Assembly (NCBI RefSeq): GCF_030272615.1
Contig: NC_081410.1
Location: 222,261,415 to 222,325,414, forward strand
DNA length: 64,000 nt
From: Cryptomeria japonica
Lineage: Eukaryota; Streptophyta; Pinopsida; Cupressales; Cupressaceae
Direction of reading: 5' to 3'
Each line of letters opens with the position of its first letter. Position 1 is the first letter of the stretch. Positions 22,421-35,100 of the stretch are shown here, one piece after another. A program made the position numbers and the translations under genes. The notes below the pieces were generated by a model. It did not search any database, was not told the origin of the DNA, and saw only the letters and a list, made by a program, of their open reading frames with translations.

Positions 22421-23449
22421 CTATGATGAACTCCCTCCCTTGGATCTAGCCAACCTCGATAGAGTCTGAGCCCTAGAATTCTCCACCCCAAGATCATCTC
22501 TCCTGCCTCCTCTATCTAGTGGTAGTTGAGGACCCATGACCCCACCACTAGACGTCTGCCTCTTGTGTCTTCCTCCAGTGGTCGTCGTAGTCCCTGATGG
22601 TCTCCGGAAGCTCCTAGCCCACTGATTTGGTGGCACAACTCCATAATACAAGTCTCTCTAGTAGGATATCTCCTCCCTTGCTTGTAGAACATAGGAATAT
22701 CTAGCCCTAGTATCCTCTGCTAGCTGTCTTCCTTCCCTCAATGTTGCCCTAGCCTCTATGTAGTAATGAATAGCATGATCCCTCTCTCACTCAGTGTCTC
22801 GCAGTTGTATCCTTAGCCTAGCCCCATCCCTCTCTAGATCCTAAATCTCATATGTTTGTCTCTGGCAGATCTCTCTCAAGGATAGTAGCTCATCCTCATC
22901 TCCTCCCTCCTGAAAATGTCCTTGTGGTTGTCCCTATCCCTGTTCCTGTCCCTTTCCTTGTCCCTATCCCTGTCCCAGAACCTGTGTTTTTGGCACTTGT
23001 AAAGGCATTCCACCTCTACCCTTGATTACATGAGCATGTCTCTCCTCTCCTCCATCTCTCCTTTGAGCTACCCTCCTCTCTGCTATTACACCATGCCTCT
23101 ACCATCTACCTCTACCACCACTATCCCCACTATCTTATCCACCATCCCTACCATCACCCTCTATCAGCTCCCATGGATCTGTCAGCTGTGGAAATGGATG
23201 ATTTACCCAATATGCGTTGTAATTGGCATCCATCCCTATGTCTTCCAAATCTTCCCAAATATCCCAAGGCATGGGAACCATCTCCTACATCCTTGCCACT
23301 ACCTGATCATAAGACAGTAATGGACCCAAATGTGCTTGATCTCTCACTGTCTGCGCATACATCCCTGAGCCACATGGAATCTGTTGTATCCTGCCAAACT
23401 ATCTGCATACTTTGTTAATCAATTATCCCTCAATGATATATGGTGTCCT
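22421..23449 (-). pseudogene. Antisense PMD ORF, copy 2, C-terminal half (left of Copia-1)
   Basis: Matches copy 1 at about 17974-19040 on the same strand: W-A-R-S-F with T-T-T-T, then the G-V-M-G-P tail (22421-22651), then the charged Asp/Gly region. It is interrupted at 23449 by Copia-1 and continues at 30186. Stops and frame changes are present, so it is inactive. Confidence 0.68.
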
Positions 23450-24528
23450 TGTTGGTATTTTGGATATGTTGATATGGTTTTGTCATTGATGTCAACACCT
23501 ATTAACACTTATCAACTCTGGCACTTTGGAGGATTGGCAATGTTCACTAGCAAGCAAGTGACTTTATGCACAGTCACCGATATATGGTACACCGGCAGGA
23601 TATAATGTTCACTAGCACTTGGAATGACATGGAAAACACTTGGTTATGTTGAAGACATCATTTGGACACTTTGTCTTGGAGATTTGTTCATTGGTATATT
23701 CGTATTTGCATATTTGTTGTTACCGGGAAATAGGTCCAGAATAAGAGCTGGCAGGGTTATCTATTCCAAATCAGCACGACACACTTTGGACATGATTTAT
23801 AAATGTTGTAAATGCATTAAGCCGACATATTGAATTGGATATTGCATCGATTATTGATTTACTTGTAATTGATTTTATTGTAATATCTTTTAGAGCTGAC
23901 CTACTAAAATTGGTCTTAGGTTATGGTATATATGTATGATCTTATTTGTAAGATCAATATGTGATTGGGAGAAGGAATTGTAAGAAGTTATATGGGAGAA
24001 TAAGTAGAGCTATACACGCAAACATCATTTTAAGGTGAAGCAAGGTTTTTGTGAAGACATATCAGAACTACACCAGTACTGAATCCACCATATGAAGATG
24101 CTATTTTGAGAAATACATCATTATTGGATTTAACCATCCAATTGTAGTCAGTGTGACTCCTATATATGATTGAACAGTGAGCTCTAGTCGCTTGGCCTTT
24201 CTACATGTGCAAACCCCATTTGTATACACATATTATCTGCAGTAGCATCTTTTGATTGTGGGTAAGGTTTCCCACCATGGTTTTTCCCCTTACAGGGTTT
24301 CCACGTACAAATATTGGTGTTATGTGTCGTGGATGTTATTGTCTTTTTGTTTCATGCATTAATCTTTATCGGTACTGCAATTAACTGATAAAATATCTAT
24401 CGGCATAAAGTTTGGTTTACTGGTATTAAGCATTAAGTTTGGATAAGTTGTTTTTGGTTTCAATTTATTACACAACTGATTCACGCCCCCCCCCCCACCC
24501 CCCTCTGAGTTGTCTCTGGGACCTAACA
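23450..24528 (+). repeat. Copia-1 5' LTR
   Basis: 1079 bp, TGTTGG to CCTAACA. It contains the CCACCATGGTTTTTCCC...GGGTTTCCACG motif (about 24270) and a C-rich tract just before its end. Confidence 0.92.
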
Positions 24529-24530
24529 AT

Positions 24531-24542
24531 TGGTATCAAAGC
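24531..24542 (+). promoter_or_regulatory. Copia-1 primer binding site
   Basis: TGGTATCAAAGC lies two bases after the LTR. It matches the plant initiator-tRNA-Met complement TGGTATCAGAGC with one change, as in most plant copia elements. Confidence 0.85.
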
Positions 24543-24584
24543 TTAGTCCTCTTTTGCAGAAGTTTAACAGCTTGAGGAGATCCA

Positions 24585-27500
24585 ATGTCTACTAATTATT
24601 TTAGGAAGGACAGTCTTAAAATTGATGGAACCAACTATGGCATATGGAAGATGAGGATGGAGACACATCTAAATTGCATTGGAAAGGACATCTAGGAAGT
24701 TCCAAAGAATGACTATATTTCTCCTACTCCCGATCAGCCTAATCCACCTACCTTAGGAAAAGATGAAGAAAATGATTGCAAAGCAAGGGAAGCACTTTTG
24801 AGCACATTATCAGATCAGTAAATCATGGGATTATCAGATAGATCTACTGCTAAAGCTATTTGGGACCATTTGGAAACATTGAATGAAGGAGATTCCATAG
24901 TAAAAATTGCAAAACTTGAAAGCTTCCGAGTCAGGTATGAGAATCTGAAAATGGAAGAAGATGAAAGGATTTCTGCTTTTATGGAAAGAGTTAATGAAAT
25001 TATTTTGGGTATTAAAGATTATGGAGGAACCTTAAGTGAAGATGAAATTGTTTCAAAAGTTTTAAGAGGATTGCCACCGGCATGTAAAATGAAAGTTACT
25101 GCTATAAATGAGTTAAGAATTATGCCTAATACATCAGTAACTAGGGACACATTGATTGGAAAACTTTCATCTTTTGAAATTGAGGAATTTGGTCATGTTG
25201 CTACTATAAAGACAAATTTAGCTTTCAAGGCATCAAAGTCATCTGCACCATCATTTGACAAATCTGATTGGAAAGTCTTTTATGCAAGAGAATTTGAAGA
25301 AAGTAGGAGAGAAAATGAAGAACTTCAAGAACTTGAAGCACTATTTGCAAGAAAAATGCCTAAAGGTCTAGTTGGAAGTAAGTATGAAGGTAAAGCACCC
25401 TTTAAATGTTTTAACTGTAATAAGACTAGTCATATAGCTTCAAGATGCCCTAATAGACATGCTAGACTAAGAGAAGAAGCTAGAAGAACATACAAGCCTA
25501 AACCTGAATATCAGAGATATAGATTTAAGAAGAATAAAGATAAATCTTGTTATCTTGCTGATGAAGGAGTCACTAATGATTCTGATGAGGATTCGGCAGA
25601 CAATGGATAGGTCTTTGTTGCTATAACAGAAGATCAACTAGCACCTACTGTTCAATCGATAGACCAGGCCCTGGCAGTTAAAGTCAAAGTTAAGGATGAA
25701 TGGATCATTGATTCAGGATGTTCACATCATATGACTGGTGATAAAGGTAAATTCTTGACTTTTCAGGAATATAATGGAGGTCTAGTAAGATTTGGAGATG
25801 ATAAAGCTTGTTTGATCAAAGGAAAAGGTACTATATCTCTTGATGGTAAGCATAATACTGACAATGTTTACTATGTAGAAGGTTTAAAGCATAATCTTTT
25901 GAGTGTTGGTCAATTAGTTGAAAAAGGATTTCAGTTACAATTCGAGAATGGGAAATGCAAAATTGTGAATAGAACTGGTTTGGAAATTGCAACCGGTAAT
26001 CAAGATAGAGGTAACATCTTTGATTTGAATAACAATGAAAAGACATGCTTGATTGCACATATTGATGAAAGTTGGTTCTGGCATAAGAGACTCTGTCATG
26101 TAGATTTTGATTGCATCATGAAAATCAGTACTACTAAGATAGTTAGAGACTTACCTAAGATTGTCAAACCTCATAATCCGGTATGTAAGGAATGTCAATT
26201 TGGAAAACAAGTTAGAGAATCTTTTAAAAGTATTCCAAAAAAATCCAATAATGCTCTTGACTTAATTCACACTGATTTATGTGGTCCAGCTAGAACTAAA
26301 AGCTTACAAGGTGATAGATATTTCATGCTAATCATTGATGACTATTCTAGAATGTGTTGGGTTACTTTTCTTAGAGAAAAATCAGAAGCACTTGGGAAGT
26401 TCAAACTATTCAAGGTAATGGTAGAAAATGAAACTGGTAAGAAAATCAAATGTCAAAGATCAGATCAAGGAGATGAATTTACATCTAAGGAATTTAATGC
26501 ATTCTATGAAGTGAATGGAATCAAAAGAAAGTTATCAACACCCCAGACACCACAACAGAATGGAGTTGTAGAAAGGAAAAACAGACCTATCTTGGATGCA
26601 GCTAGAAGTATGTTATTAGAAGCAAATCTACCACATGTATATTGGAGAGAAGCAGTGAGTACAGTGGTCTACACATTCAACAAAGTTCACATCAAAGGTG
26701 AAACCAGTAAGACCCCTCGTGAACTATGGTTTAGTATTACTCTTAATCTTAAATATTTCAGAATATTTGAAAGTAAATGCTATATTAGAAGAGATGAGTA
26801 TATTGGAAAATTTGATCCTAGAAGTGATGAAGGAATATTTCTTGGTTATTCATCTCAAAGCAAAGCATATAGATGTTTTAACAAGAGATTGCAGAAAATT
26901 GTTGAGAGTACAAACATAAAGATTGATGAATACTTTAGAGGAACTTCAAGGTATATAGACTCTGAACTGGCAACAGAAATACTGACAAATGAACCTACAT
27001 TGAACCCACCAGTATAGAAGGAAGATCCAGTTACACCGGTATCATCTGAAAATTCCACTGTAACTGATGAACAATAGCAAACGAAGACACCCCGTTATGT
27101 AAGACTGAATCACTTTGAAAATCAGATAATTGGGAACAAGTATCAAGGAGTTATGACAAGAGGAAGACTAGAAAATGAAGAGGTATGTCTTATTTCTCAA
27201 ATTGAACCATCATCAATTAATGAGGCATGTGAAGATAAACATTGGATTAAAGCTATGGAAGAGGAACTAGAACAAATTGAGAAGAATAACACATGGACAT
27301 TAGTTCCCTATCCTAAAGACAAAAATGTGATTGGAACAAAATGGGTATTTAGAAACAAACTTAATGAGGATGGTAAGGTAATCAGAAACAAAGCAAGACT
27401 AGTGTGTAAGGGATATTCTCAGAAAGAAGGAATTGATTATAATGAAACCTTTGCATTGGTAGCTAGAATTTAGGCAGTCAGATTATTCTTGGCTTTTGCA

Positions 27501-28739
27501 GCACACAAGAACTACAAAGTATATCAAATGGATATTAAATGTGCATTTCTAAATGGAGATCTTGAAGAAGAAGTTTACATTGAGCAACCTAATGGATTTT
27601 CTTTGACAGATAACAAAGATATGGTTTGCAGGTTAAGAAAAGCTTTGTATGGGTTGAAGCAAGCTCCAAGAGCTTGGTATGCTAGATTGGATAATTATCT
27701 TTTGAAGATTGGTTTTTCTAAAGGTAATGTTGATAGCAATTTATACTATAAAGTGACTAATGATGACATCTTGGTTATAGAAGTTTTTGTTGATGATATA
27801 ATCTTTGGAGGAGAAGATGGATTATGTAAAGACCTTTCTATTGAAATGCAGGAAGAATTTGAAATGTCTATGATTGGAGAGATAAAATTATTTTTAGGAT
27901 TGCAGATTTCACAGACTAATAAAGGTATATTCTTGAGTCAATCCAAGAACTTGAAGGAGTTACTAAAGAAATTTAGGATGGAAAACTCTAAACCGGTAAG
28001 CACACCTATGACTACAAATGACAAATTATCACTAAGGGATGAATCTACACCTGTTAATCCGACTAGGTACAAATCTATGATAGGAGGCCTACTGTGTTTG
28101 ACACAAACAAGACCTGATACTATGAATCCAGTATGTATTATTTCAAGATTTCAGAGTAATCCTAGAGAAAATCATGAATTAGTAGTAAAAAGGATTTTCC
28201 AATACTTACAAGACACTACAAATCTTGGCTTATGGTATCCTAGAGATGAAAACTTTGAATTGTTTGCATACATGGATGCAAATTGGGCAGGAGATGTGGA
28301 TGACACAAAAAGAACCACTGGTGGAGCATTGTTTCTTGGAAGTAGATTAATTTCTTGGTTGAGTAAGAAACAAAGTTTCACATCTTTATCAACAACAAAA
28401 TCAGAATATGTTGCAGCAGCAACTAACTATACACAGTTATTATGGCTTAAGCAAATGTTGAAGGACATAAAGGAAAAATGCAAGGAACCTATAACTATCT
28501 ATTGTTATAACACTCTAGCAATTGATATATTTAAGAATCCGGTACTACATTCTAAAACTAAACATGTTTATATCAAATTGAATTTTTTGAAAGAGAATGT
28601 TGAAGCAAAAGAAGTAAAACTGGTTTATGTGAATACTAAAGAGAAGATTGCAGATATTTTCACTAAGCCTTTGCCTAAGGAGACTTTTGAATATCTCAGA
28701 GATCAACTTGGGGTTATACCCCCATCGGTAGAGACTTAG
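24585..28739 (+). pseudogene. Copia-1 gag-pol polyprotein
   Basis: One continuous frame from ATG 24585 to the stop before 28740, interrupted only by point stops at 24693, 24819, 25608, 27015, 27075 and 27471; no frameshift. Gag (to 25610) ends with the zinc knuckle CFNCNKTSHIASRC. Protease carries W-I-I-D-S-G-C-S-H-H-M (about 25701). GAG-pre-integrase (WHKRLCH) is near 26080. The integrase triad is present: HTDLCG, the S-D-Q-G-D-E-F block and NGVVERKN. RT has QMDIKCAFLNG and F-V-D-D (about 27786). RNase H has a changed catalytic site, C-Y-N for C-D-N (about 28503). It would encode the replication enzymes of the element. Gag and pol being in one frame fits copia, where they form a single polyprotein. 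Confidence 0.92.
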
Positions 28740-29116
28740 CCAATTGATGTTTGTCATCAACTGATAGAATTAACAGAGAAATCTTTTATTCCAGCTTTGA
28801 TAATGAGAGCTACTTCTCAAGGGGAGTAGTCGGTATACTGAATTGGTTGGTATTTTGTATTTGAACCTGGTTTTGTATTAGCTTTGGCATTTGATTTCAA
28901 AGGGGGAGAGATTGATATGGAAAAACACAAGGAAAACTCATGTTACTCCTAGGGGGAGTGATTGTTACTTTGGGGAGAGATTTATTACTCTTTGTATCTT
29001 GATTTCTAGTTATGATCTCTTTTGGGAGATTGTTGGTTTTTAGTATTTGGAATTTCTATTTTGGCACTTTGATGGTTTCTCCATCTTGTGTTGCCATCAA
29101 TGCCAAAGGGGGAGAT
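28740..29116 (+). other. Copia-1 3' untranslated region with repeated polypurine tracts
   Basis: No ORF. G-rich purine runs lie near 28818, 28900, 28952, 28973 and 29103. The last, CCAAAGGGGGAGA, lies directly before the LTR and is the likely primer for plus-strand synthesis. Serial tracts of this kind are a Sirevirus trait. Confidence 0.75.
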
Positions 29117-30185
29117 TGTTGGTATTTTGGATATGTTGATATGGTTTTTTCATTGATGTCAACACCTATTAACACTTATCAACTCTGGCACTTTGGAGGA
29201 TTGGTAATGTTCACCAGCAAGCAAGTGACTTTATGCACAGTCATCAGTATCTAGTACACCAGCAGGATATAATGTTCACCGGCACTTGAAATGACATGGA
29301 AAACACTTGGTTATGTTGAAGACATCGTTTGGACACTTTGTCTTGGAGATTTGTTCATTGGTATATTCATATTTGCATATTTGTTGTTACCAGCAAATAG
29401 GTCCAGAATAAGCACCGGCAGGCTTATCTATTCTAGATCAGCACGGCACACTTTGGAGATGATTTATCAATGTTTTAAATGCATTAAGCTGATATGTTGA
29501 ATCAGATATTGCATCGGTTATTCATTTACTTGTAATTGATTTTATTGTAATATCTTTTAGAGCCAACCTACTTAAATTGGTCTTAGGTTATGGTATATAT
29601 GTAAGATCTTATTTGTAAGATCGATATGCGATTGGGAGAGGGAATTGTAAGAAGGTGTATGCAAGAATAAGTAGAGATATACACACATACATCATTTGAA
29701 GGTGAAGCAAGGTTTTTGTGAAGACATATCAGAACTACACCGGTACTGAATCCAGCATATGAAGATGCCATTTTGAGCAGTACATCATTATTGGATTTAA
29801 CCATCCAATTATAGTCAGTGTGACTCCTATTTGTGATTGAGTAGTGAGCTCTAGGCACTTGGCCTTTCTACATGTGCAGACCCCATTTGTATACACATAC
29901 TATTTGTAGTAGTATCATCTGATTGTGGGTAAGGTTTCCCACAATTTTTTTTCCCCTTCCAGGGTTTCCATGTACAAATATAGGTGTTATGTGTTGTGGA
30001 TGTTATTGTCTTTCTATTTCATGCATTAATCTTTACCGGTACTGCAATTAACTGATAAACTATCTACCAACATAAAGTTTGGTTTACCAGTATTAAGCAT
30101 TAAGTTTGGATAAGTTGTTTTTCGTTTGAATTTATTAGACAACTAATTCACCCCCCCCCCTCCTAGTTGTCTTTGAGACCTAACA
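29117..30185 (+). repeat. Copia-1 3' LTR
   Basis: 1069 bp, nearly colinear with 23450-24528; ends CCTAACA, then GTCCT. Confidence 0.92.
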
Positions 30186-31030
30186 GTCCTCTCAATCAGA
30201 TACCTACTCCTGAAAAATGTATGGTAGCTCCACTGCATCATCCTCCCACTCCTCAAAATCTCAGTAAGGCCTCCATACCACACTATCTACCTCATCAATC
30301 ACTCAGCGCCAATACTCTAGCCTCCCAATCCATGGTTGGGAAGTAATCATATCATACAAATGTACATAACTGCACCCATGTCCCCTACCTCTAAACAATA
30401 TCGGTTGTGTAACCGAAAGATGCTCATATGCCCATACCTGCAATAATGTCACTCCACATCCCAAACCCGCTAATCCATGATATACAAACTAATGCAGCTC
30501 ATAATACAAGTGTGCTAGCAGACACATCCCCCATCCAAACCTGGTATACTCAGTCACCAATGTCTCCAGATTCCTCCCCCATCCCACAGCCAACCCTCGT
30601 GTCACCCTTTCCGGACAGAGGAACCCACTAATCACTCCAGCCAACACTACTGATAGAGCCAATCCTATAGCTATCATGGTGTCCCAGGCCACATGTCCTA
30701 CCCTCATCTCTAGTCCTAGATCTTGGAACACTCATCTCAGTGCCTCCCTATCTCCCTCTAGATCATAAGGGACAAACTCCCCATTGATCCATATCTGCAG
30801 TATCTTGTACACATCCTCTAAGGTGACTGTCCTCTCACCCATCATTAAATGAAACGTGCATGTCTTTGAGTGCCATCTCTCAGCTAATACAGTTAGCAAC
30901 CCCATGTTCACCCTAAACTCAGGCATATACATAATAATTGTAATCCCATGGCTTCAACTATTGCGCTATCCTCCAATGTTAGCTCTGGTCATGATCACTG
31001 AGTTGAAGAGTATCTCTCCTATGACTCTAG
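30186..31030 (-). pseudogene. Antisense PMD ORF, copy 2, N-terminal half (right of Copia-1)
   Basis: Continues the ORF cut at 23449. From right to left it gives the core PMD motifs (P-E-F-R-V-N-M-G-L-L, R-W-H-S-K-T-C-T-F-H-L, T-L-E-D-V-Y-K-I-L) at 30732-30932 and the G-F-L-C and L-Y-Y-E-L-H segments at 30489-30731. The equivalent start in copy 1 is 19890; here the region before M-Y-M-P-E-F carries a frame change. Divergence from copy 1 is substantial (for example E to K in the W-H-S-E-T motif), so the two copies are old. Confidence 0.72.
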
Positions 31031-32168
31031 CATAGGTAGGTCCTCCTACATTCAAGCAAATCAACTGTGTCAATCCTAGTAGTACTCCCTGTTCATCACA
31101 AATTGCTGCTTTTTTATCCTAGTGCTTATATCTATCATATGGCGCTCTATCCTAGTAGTACTCCATGTTCATCACAAAGTGTTTCTTTTATCTTATCTTT
31201 TAGGGCACCTACTTGAGTGCATCCTCATGAGTAGCTTATCCAATTGACAATATTTTATCTATCATAGAATTGTCAATTTCTTTGGTACTCACTGTTCATC
31301 ACAAAGTCCTTACTCTATCCTATCCTAGGGCCTCTTCTTGAGTAGTTTAATGATTGGAAATGTATGTTCTATCGCAAAATTGTCAATCCTAGACCTATCC
31401 ATTATCCTAGTCTTCCGTACAAGACCTTTTTGAGTGTATCCTCTCAGCATCTTATCCAATCGACAATGTATGTTTATCACAAAACTGTCGATTCGACCTT
31501 GAAGACATAAACATGCTTTCAAGACACAAATGCGCTTAAATACTCCACAAATGTGCCTGCATTTCACAAACATGCCTAGATTACATAGGTGTGCCTCTAT
31601 CATGCATATACACTCTTGTCCTGCACAAACGCGCCTGCATTTCACAAACTTGCTCACATTTGTCGTAGACACCTTTGAAACCATAGATGTGTTTCAATTC
31701 AACATAGACATGCCTAACCTACCTAGACACGCCTAACACCAATGCAGACGCGCCTTACCGTCTTTTGTCCCGCTTGACAATTTCTATGACATAGATCATA
31801 TGCATTTATTGACCTAACTAACATGAATTTATGACAACAATTAATGCAACAAGGTACAAGGAGGTTTTGTGGTACTCACTAACTCTCCTACATCTGTTGG
31901 CCTCTAATATTGGCAAACACGATAGAATCTATGCACCAATGCCATCACTACTAACAACTCTCTACTCTCTGCATTTTAATCTCTTAGGTGTGTGGATGAC
32001 AATGAGGATGTTTTCCCTTGTAGTCTATCTTATAGACTACCCTAGCCCTAGTCTCTCGCGTCAGTCTTCTTTATCCTATGACTCTGTCACTATGTCCTAT
32101 CTTGTCAATCATTTCTAGCCTTTCTTTTTTATCGAGAGATTGTCTGGGATCCTTTTAGACATTTTCAT
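31031..32168 (+). other. Tat-Y 3' region with two motif arrays
   Basis: No gene. It holds the TGTTCATCACAAA-type words (about 31085-31310) and the CACAAATG(C/T)GCCT / GACGCGCC array (about 31500-31760). The rest is unremarkable AT-rich sequence up to the solo element. The PMD-side boundary follows copy 1 at 19930. Confidence 0.65.
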
Positions 32169-35100
32169 TGTAATGCCCCGCCAGGAAACCCCTAAGGGTT
32201 TAAGTTAAAAACACTCAATTAGAGTGCAATTTTTTATTTTTTTTATAAAAATTAAGAGCGTTAATGAAAAGTTACAATATTAAGATAGATTAAATTAACT
32301 CAATTCATAATTAGGCACGACATTAAAATACATTGGAGTTATCTGTCAACTTAGATATCACAGCGGAAGGCTCAAACAATCCTAAGAGGTTTCCTAACGC
32401 GATTACATAACCTTACACCTAACTCAACTTGCGACATTAGATCCATTAAACTTGATATCTTAATTACGAGATAGTGCATAGATCTTGATTTAATATGCAT
32501 TCAATGGTTTGACAACTTATAACTTTAGGGAACGTTCAATTACTATGGTTGGTGAGGAGGCCATCGAGTGGTTAATTACTCAATGCACTTTAATTCATAA
32601 TTTCATTAGGGGGCCTCCCAATAGGTTCAAGTGTTTTAAATATAACAAAGTTCATTCCTTGGGTTTGTGGTATCCATTCACAATTGATTTCATCCTTTGA
32701 TGTTTAAAAATATGTCTATTAAGATTCCTTCATTTAAGGTTGAACTACGATTAGTAAAACGAGGATTCCATCATTTGATTTTAAAGTATTCACCCTCATT
32801 TGATATCCTTCTTAAATATTAAGAGCATGGTTGATAAGAAAACTTCATTCCTTAAAGATTAACTACAGTTAATAGAATGAGATCCCTTCACTAGATTTCG
32901 TGCGTAGCCAACTGATGAGTTGAAATTCTTTTATGAAAGGTATAATTTGAGTAGCCATGGAATTTCATTTGAAGTTTTAATAATTGCAAATAAATGGACT
33001 AATTTTCATTAAGATGGATATACATTAGGACACACGAGAGCATCCTTTAAATTAAAGTATCGTTATCTAGATGACAATCATCATTTCAAGATTAGAATAA
33101 TAAGATCATAATGACGTTCTTCTATTAGGATTAAATTGCAATTATCTTATTGCATATCTTTTTTTTGTTAAATGAAAATAATATGAGAGGGATTCTTTTA
33201 CTAGGTTTAATGTATAAACAACAAATCAATTTATTTTTCCAATTTAGATTAACTTTAGCAATCACGAGGGATTCCTTTTATAAGGGATTAAAAAAAATGT
33301 GGATATCTAATTGAGTTCACCCAATTATAAAATAAATCTGGTGAGGATTATTGATTTTAGTTACAACATAAATTACTAAGTATATTCATCCAATATACAA
33401 CATGAATTACCTAATTGAGTCCACACGATTATCAAATTTATCTAGTGAGGATTATTGTTAAGAGTAAAACGTGAAATAACTTAACAAATTCATCCTATGT
33501 AATGAAACATAAATAACATGGCGTGATTCATTTGCTAAGGTAGAAAGATAGATATTTATATGATGTTCATCCTTTAGATTTCAGTCTAGGAATTGTGACA
33601 TAAATTTTAACTTTGTTTCCTTTTTTACATTCATTCCATTTGTATTCTTAATAACAAGTTAATCGAATAAAGTATTCTAGCAAGATTCTTTCCACTATTA
33701 CATTTTAAATTTACATTATCAAATTACTTTTTCCACAACTTTAATTTCAATATTTAAATTACCTTTCCATATTCATAATTCACAACGTTTTATAACTTAA
33801 ATAACTACGTTTATCCATATGAATAATGCTATGCACTTAAATTTGAATTCATTAAATTTCCACCATACACTTTGCAGGAATACAACCATTCAAGATAATT
33901 TTAAACATAAAACAAAGTACGATATAGACATCGCATGACACAGAATATGATCTCGGAGTTCACCCCGGATGGGCTACATCTCCGGGTCTGCTCAACTGCA
34001 AGACCCCTTTGGTATTATATATAGTTAAGGTTACATATTTACATGTCTTTACAATCTTGCCTTTTAGGCGATCACAACCAACTACAAATGACAATTTCAA
34101 TCAGTAAATACAACTCTACAAGTTTTCCAACTAAGTTCACATAAATGTAAGCATTTCTCATTCGGGTATTTTACTTATTCCTTAGATACACATCACTGAC
34201 ATGTTGGTCTGGAACTATACACTAGCACCCAAATCAAGGAGAATATACTTTAAAAGGGACCTTTGAAATGAAAAGAAGACACCCCCCAATGATCTATGAT
34301 TCTTTGCGTAAATATAAACGAGTATACAGGAACCCCAATCATTACTAACCAAATTAGAAATAACCCCCACGTTTAACCATAATTTATAGTTAACAATTAT
34401 TAATGCCATTTGCACAGATCAGAGTGCAGCCAAAATTTGTATTACTATATGGGTTTTCTAAATATCCAAATTCTAATTTCCCAAATATAAATACTCAACT
34501 TAATTACATTAAATAAACAAGAAGCAGCAAAGTAATTTTTAAGTAATTAATAACCTCATTTAAAAATTCATTATTTTATTATTATTTTTTTCATTGGCTA
34601 CCATAACAATAATTTATTTTGTTGTTGTTTTGTTTTTTTTACCTTTTGTTTATTTTATTTTATTCAAGCAATAAATAAAAAAATAAAAAATTTTTAAAAA
34701 AAGGTTGAAATGGGGTTACCCACGTGGACTCCCACGTGGGCCCCCATGGTAGCCACGCTACCATTGGTAGCGCTGCTACCAAATGGTAGCAGGCGCTACC
34801 CTTAGTAGCGCTGCTACCATTTCGTAGCAGTTCTACCAGTGGTAGCGCTGCTACCAACTGGTAGCAGTGGCTACCGTGGTAGCAAAGCTTCCTCCCAGCG
34901 ATGGGGGGGGGCATAAATTATATTTTTTTTTATATTTTTTTTTAAAATAACAAAACAAAAACAGGCAACAAAAAAACAGATTTTCCTGGGCTGAACAATT
35001 TGCCTGGGTCATAACAGATTTAAAAGAAAAACAAATACAATCCCCCTAAAAACCCCAAATATTTATTCTTTCTATTTTTTTTTCTTTTTGAAGGAAAACA

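Larger units (their letters stand above)
23450..30185 (+). mobile_element. Copia-1: complete Ty1/copia element, Sirevirus-like
   Basis: Both LTRs begin TGTTGGTATTTTGG and end CCTAACA, flanked by identical 5-bp duplications GTCCT (23445-23449 and 30186-30190). Order is LTR, primer site, gag, PR, IN, RT, RNase H, polypurine tracts, LTR, as expected for copia. It splits the Tat-Y PMD ORF. It has no accessory ORF. The LTRs differ by only scattered substitutions, so it is younger than the host Tat element. Confidence 0.93.

Noticed and set aside
34660-34914. Minus-strand frame with repeated Leu-Val/Ala motifs over the GGTAGC block
   Set aside because: The translation simply mirrors the GGTAGC/GCTACC repeat; there is no sign of selection on protein.
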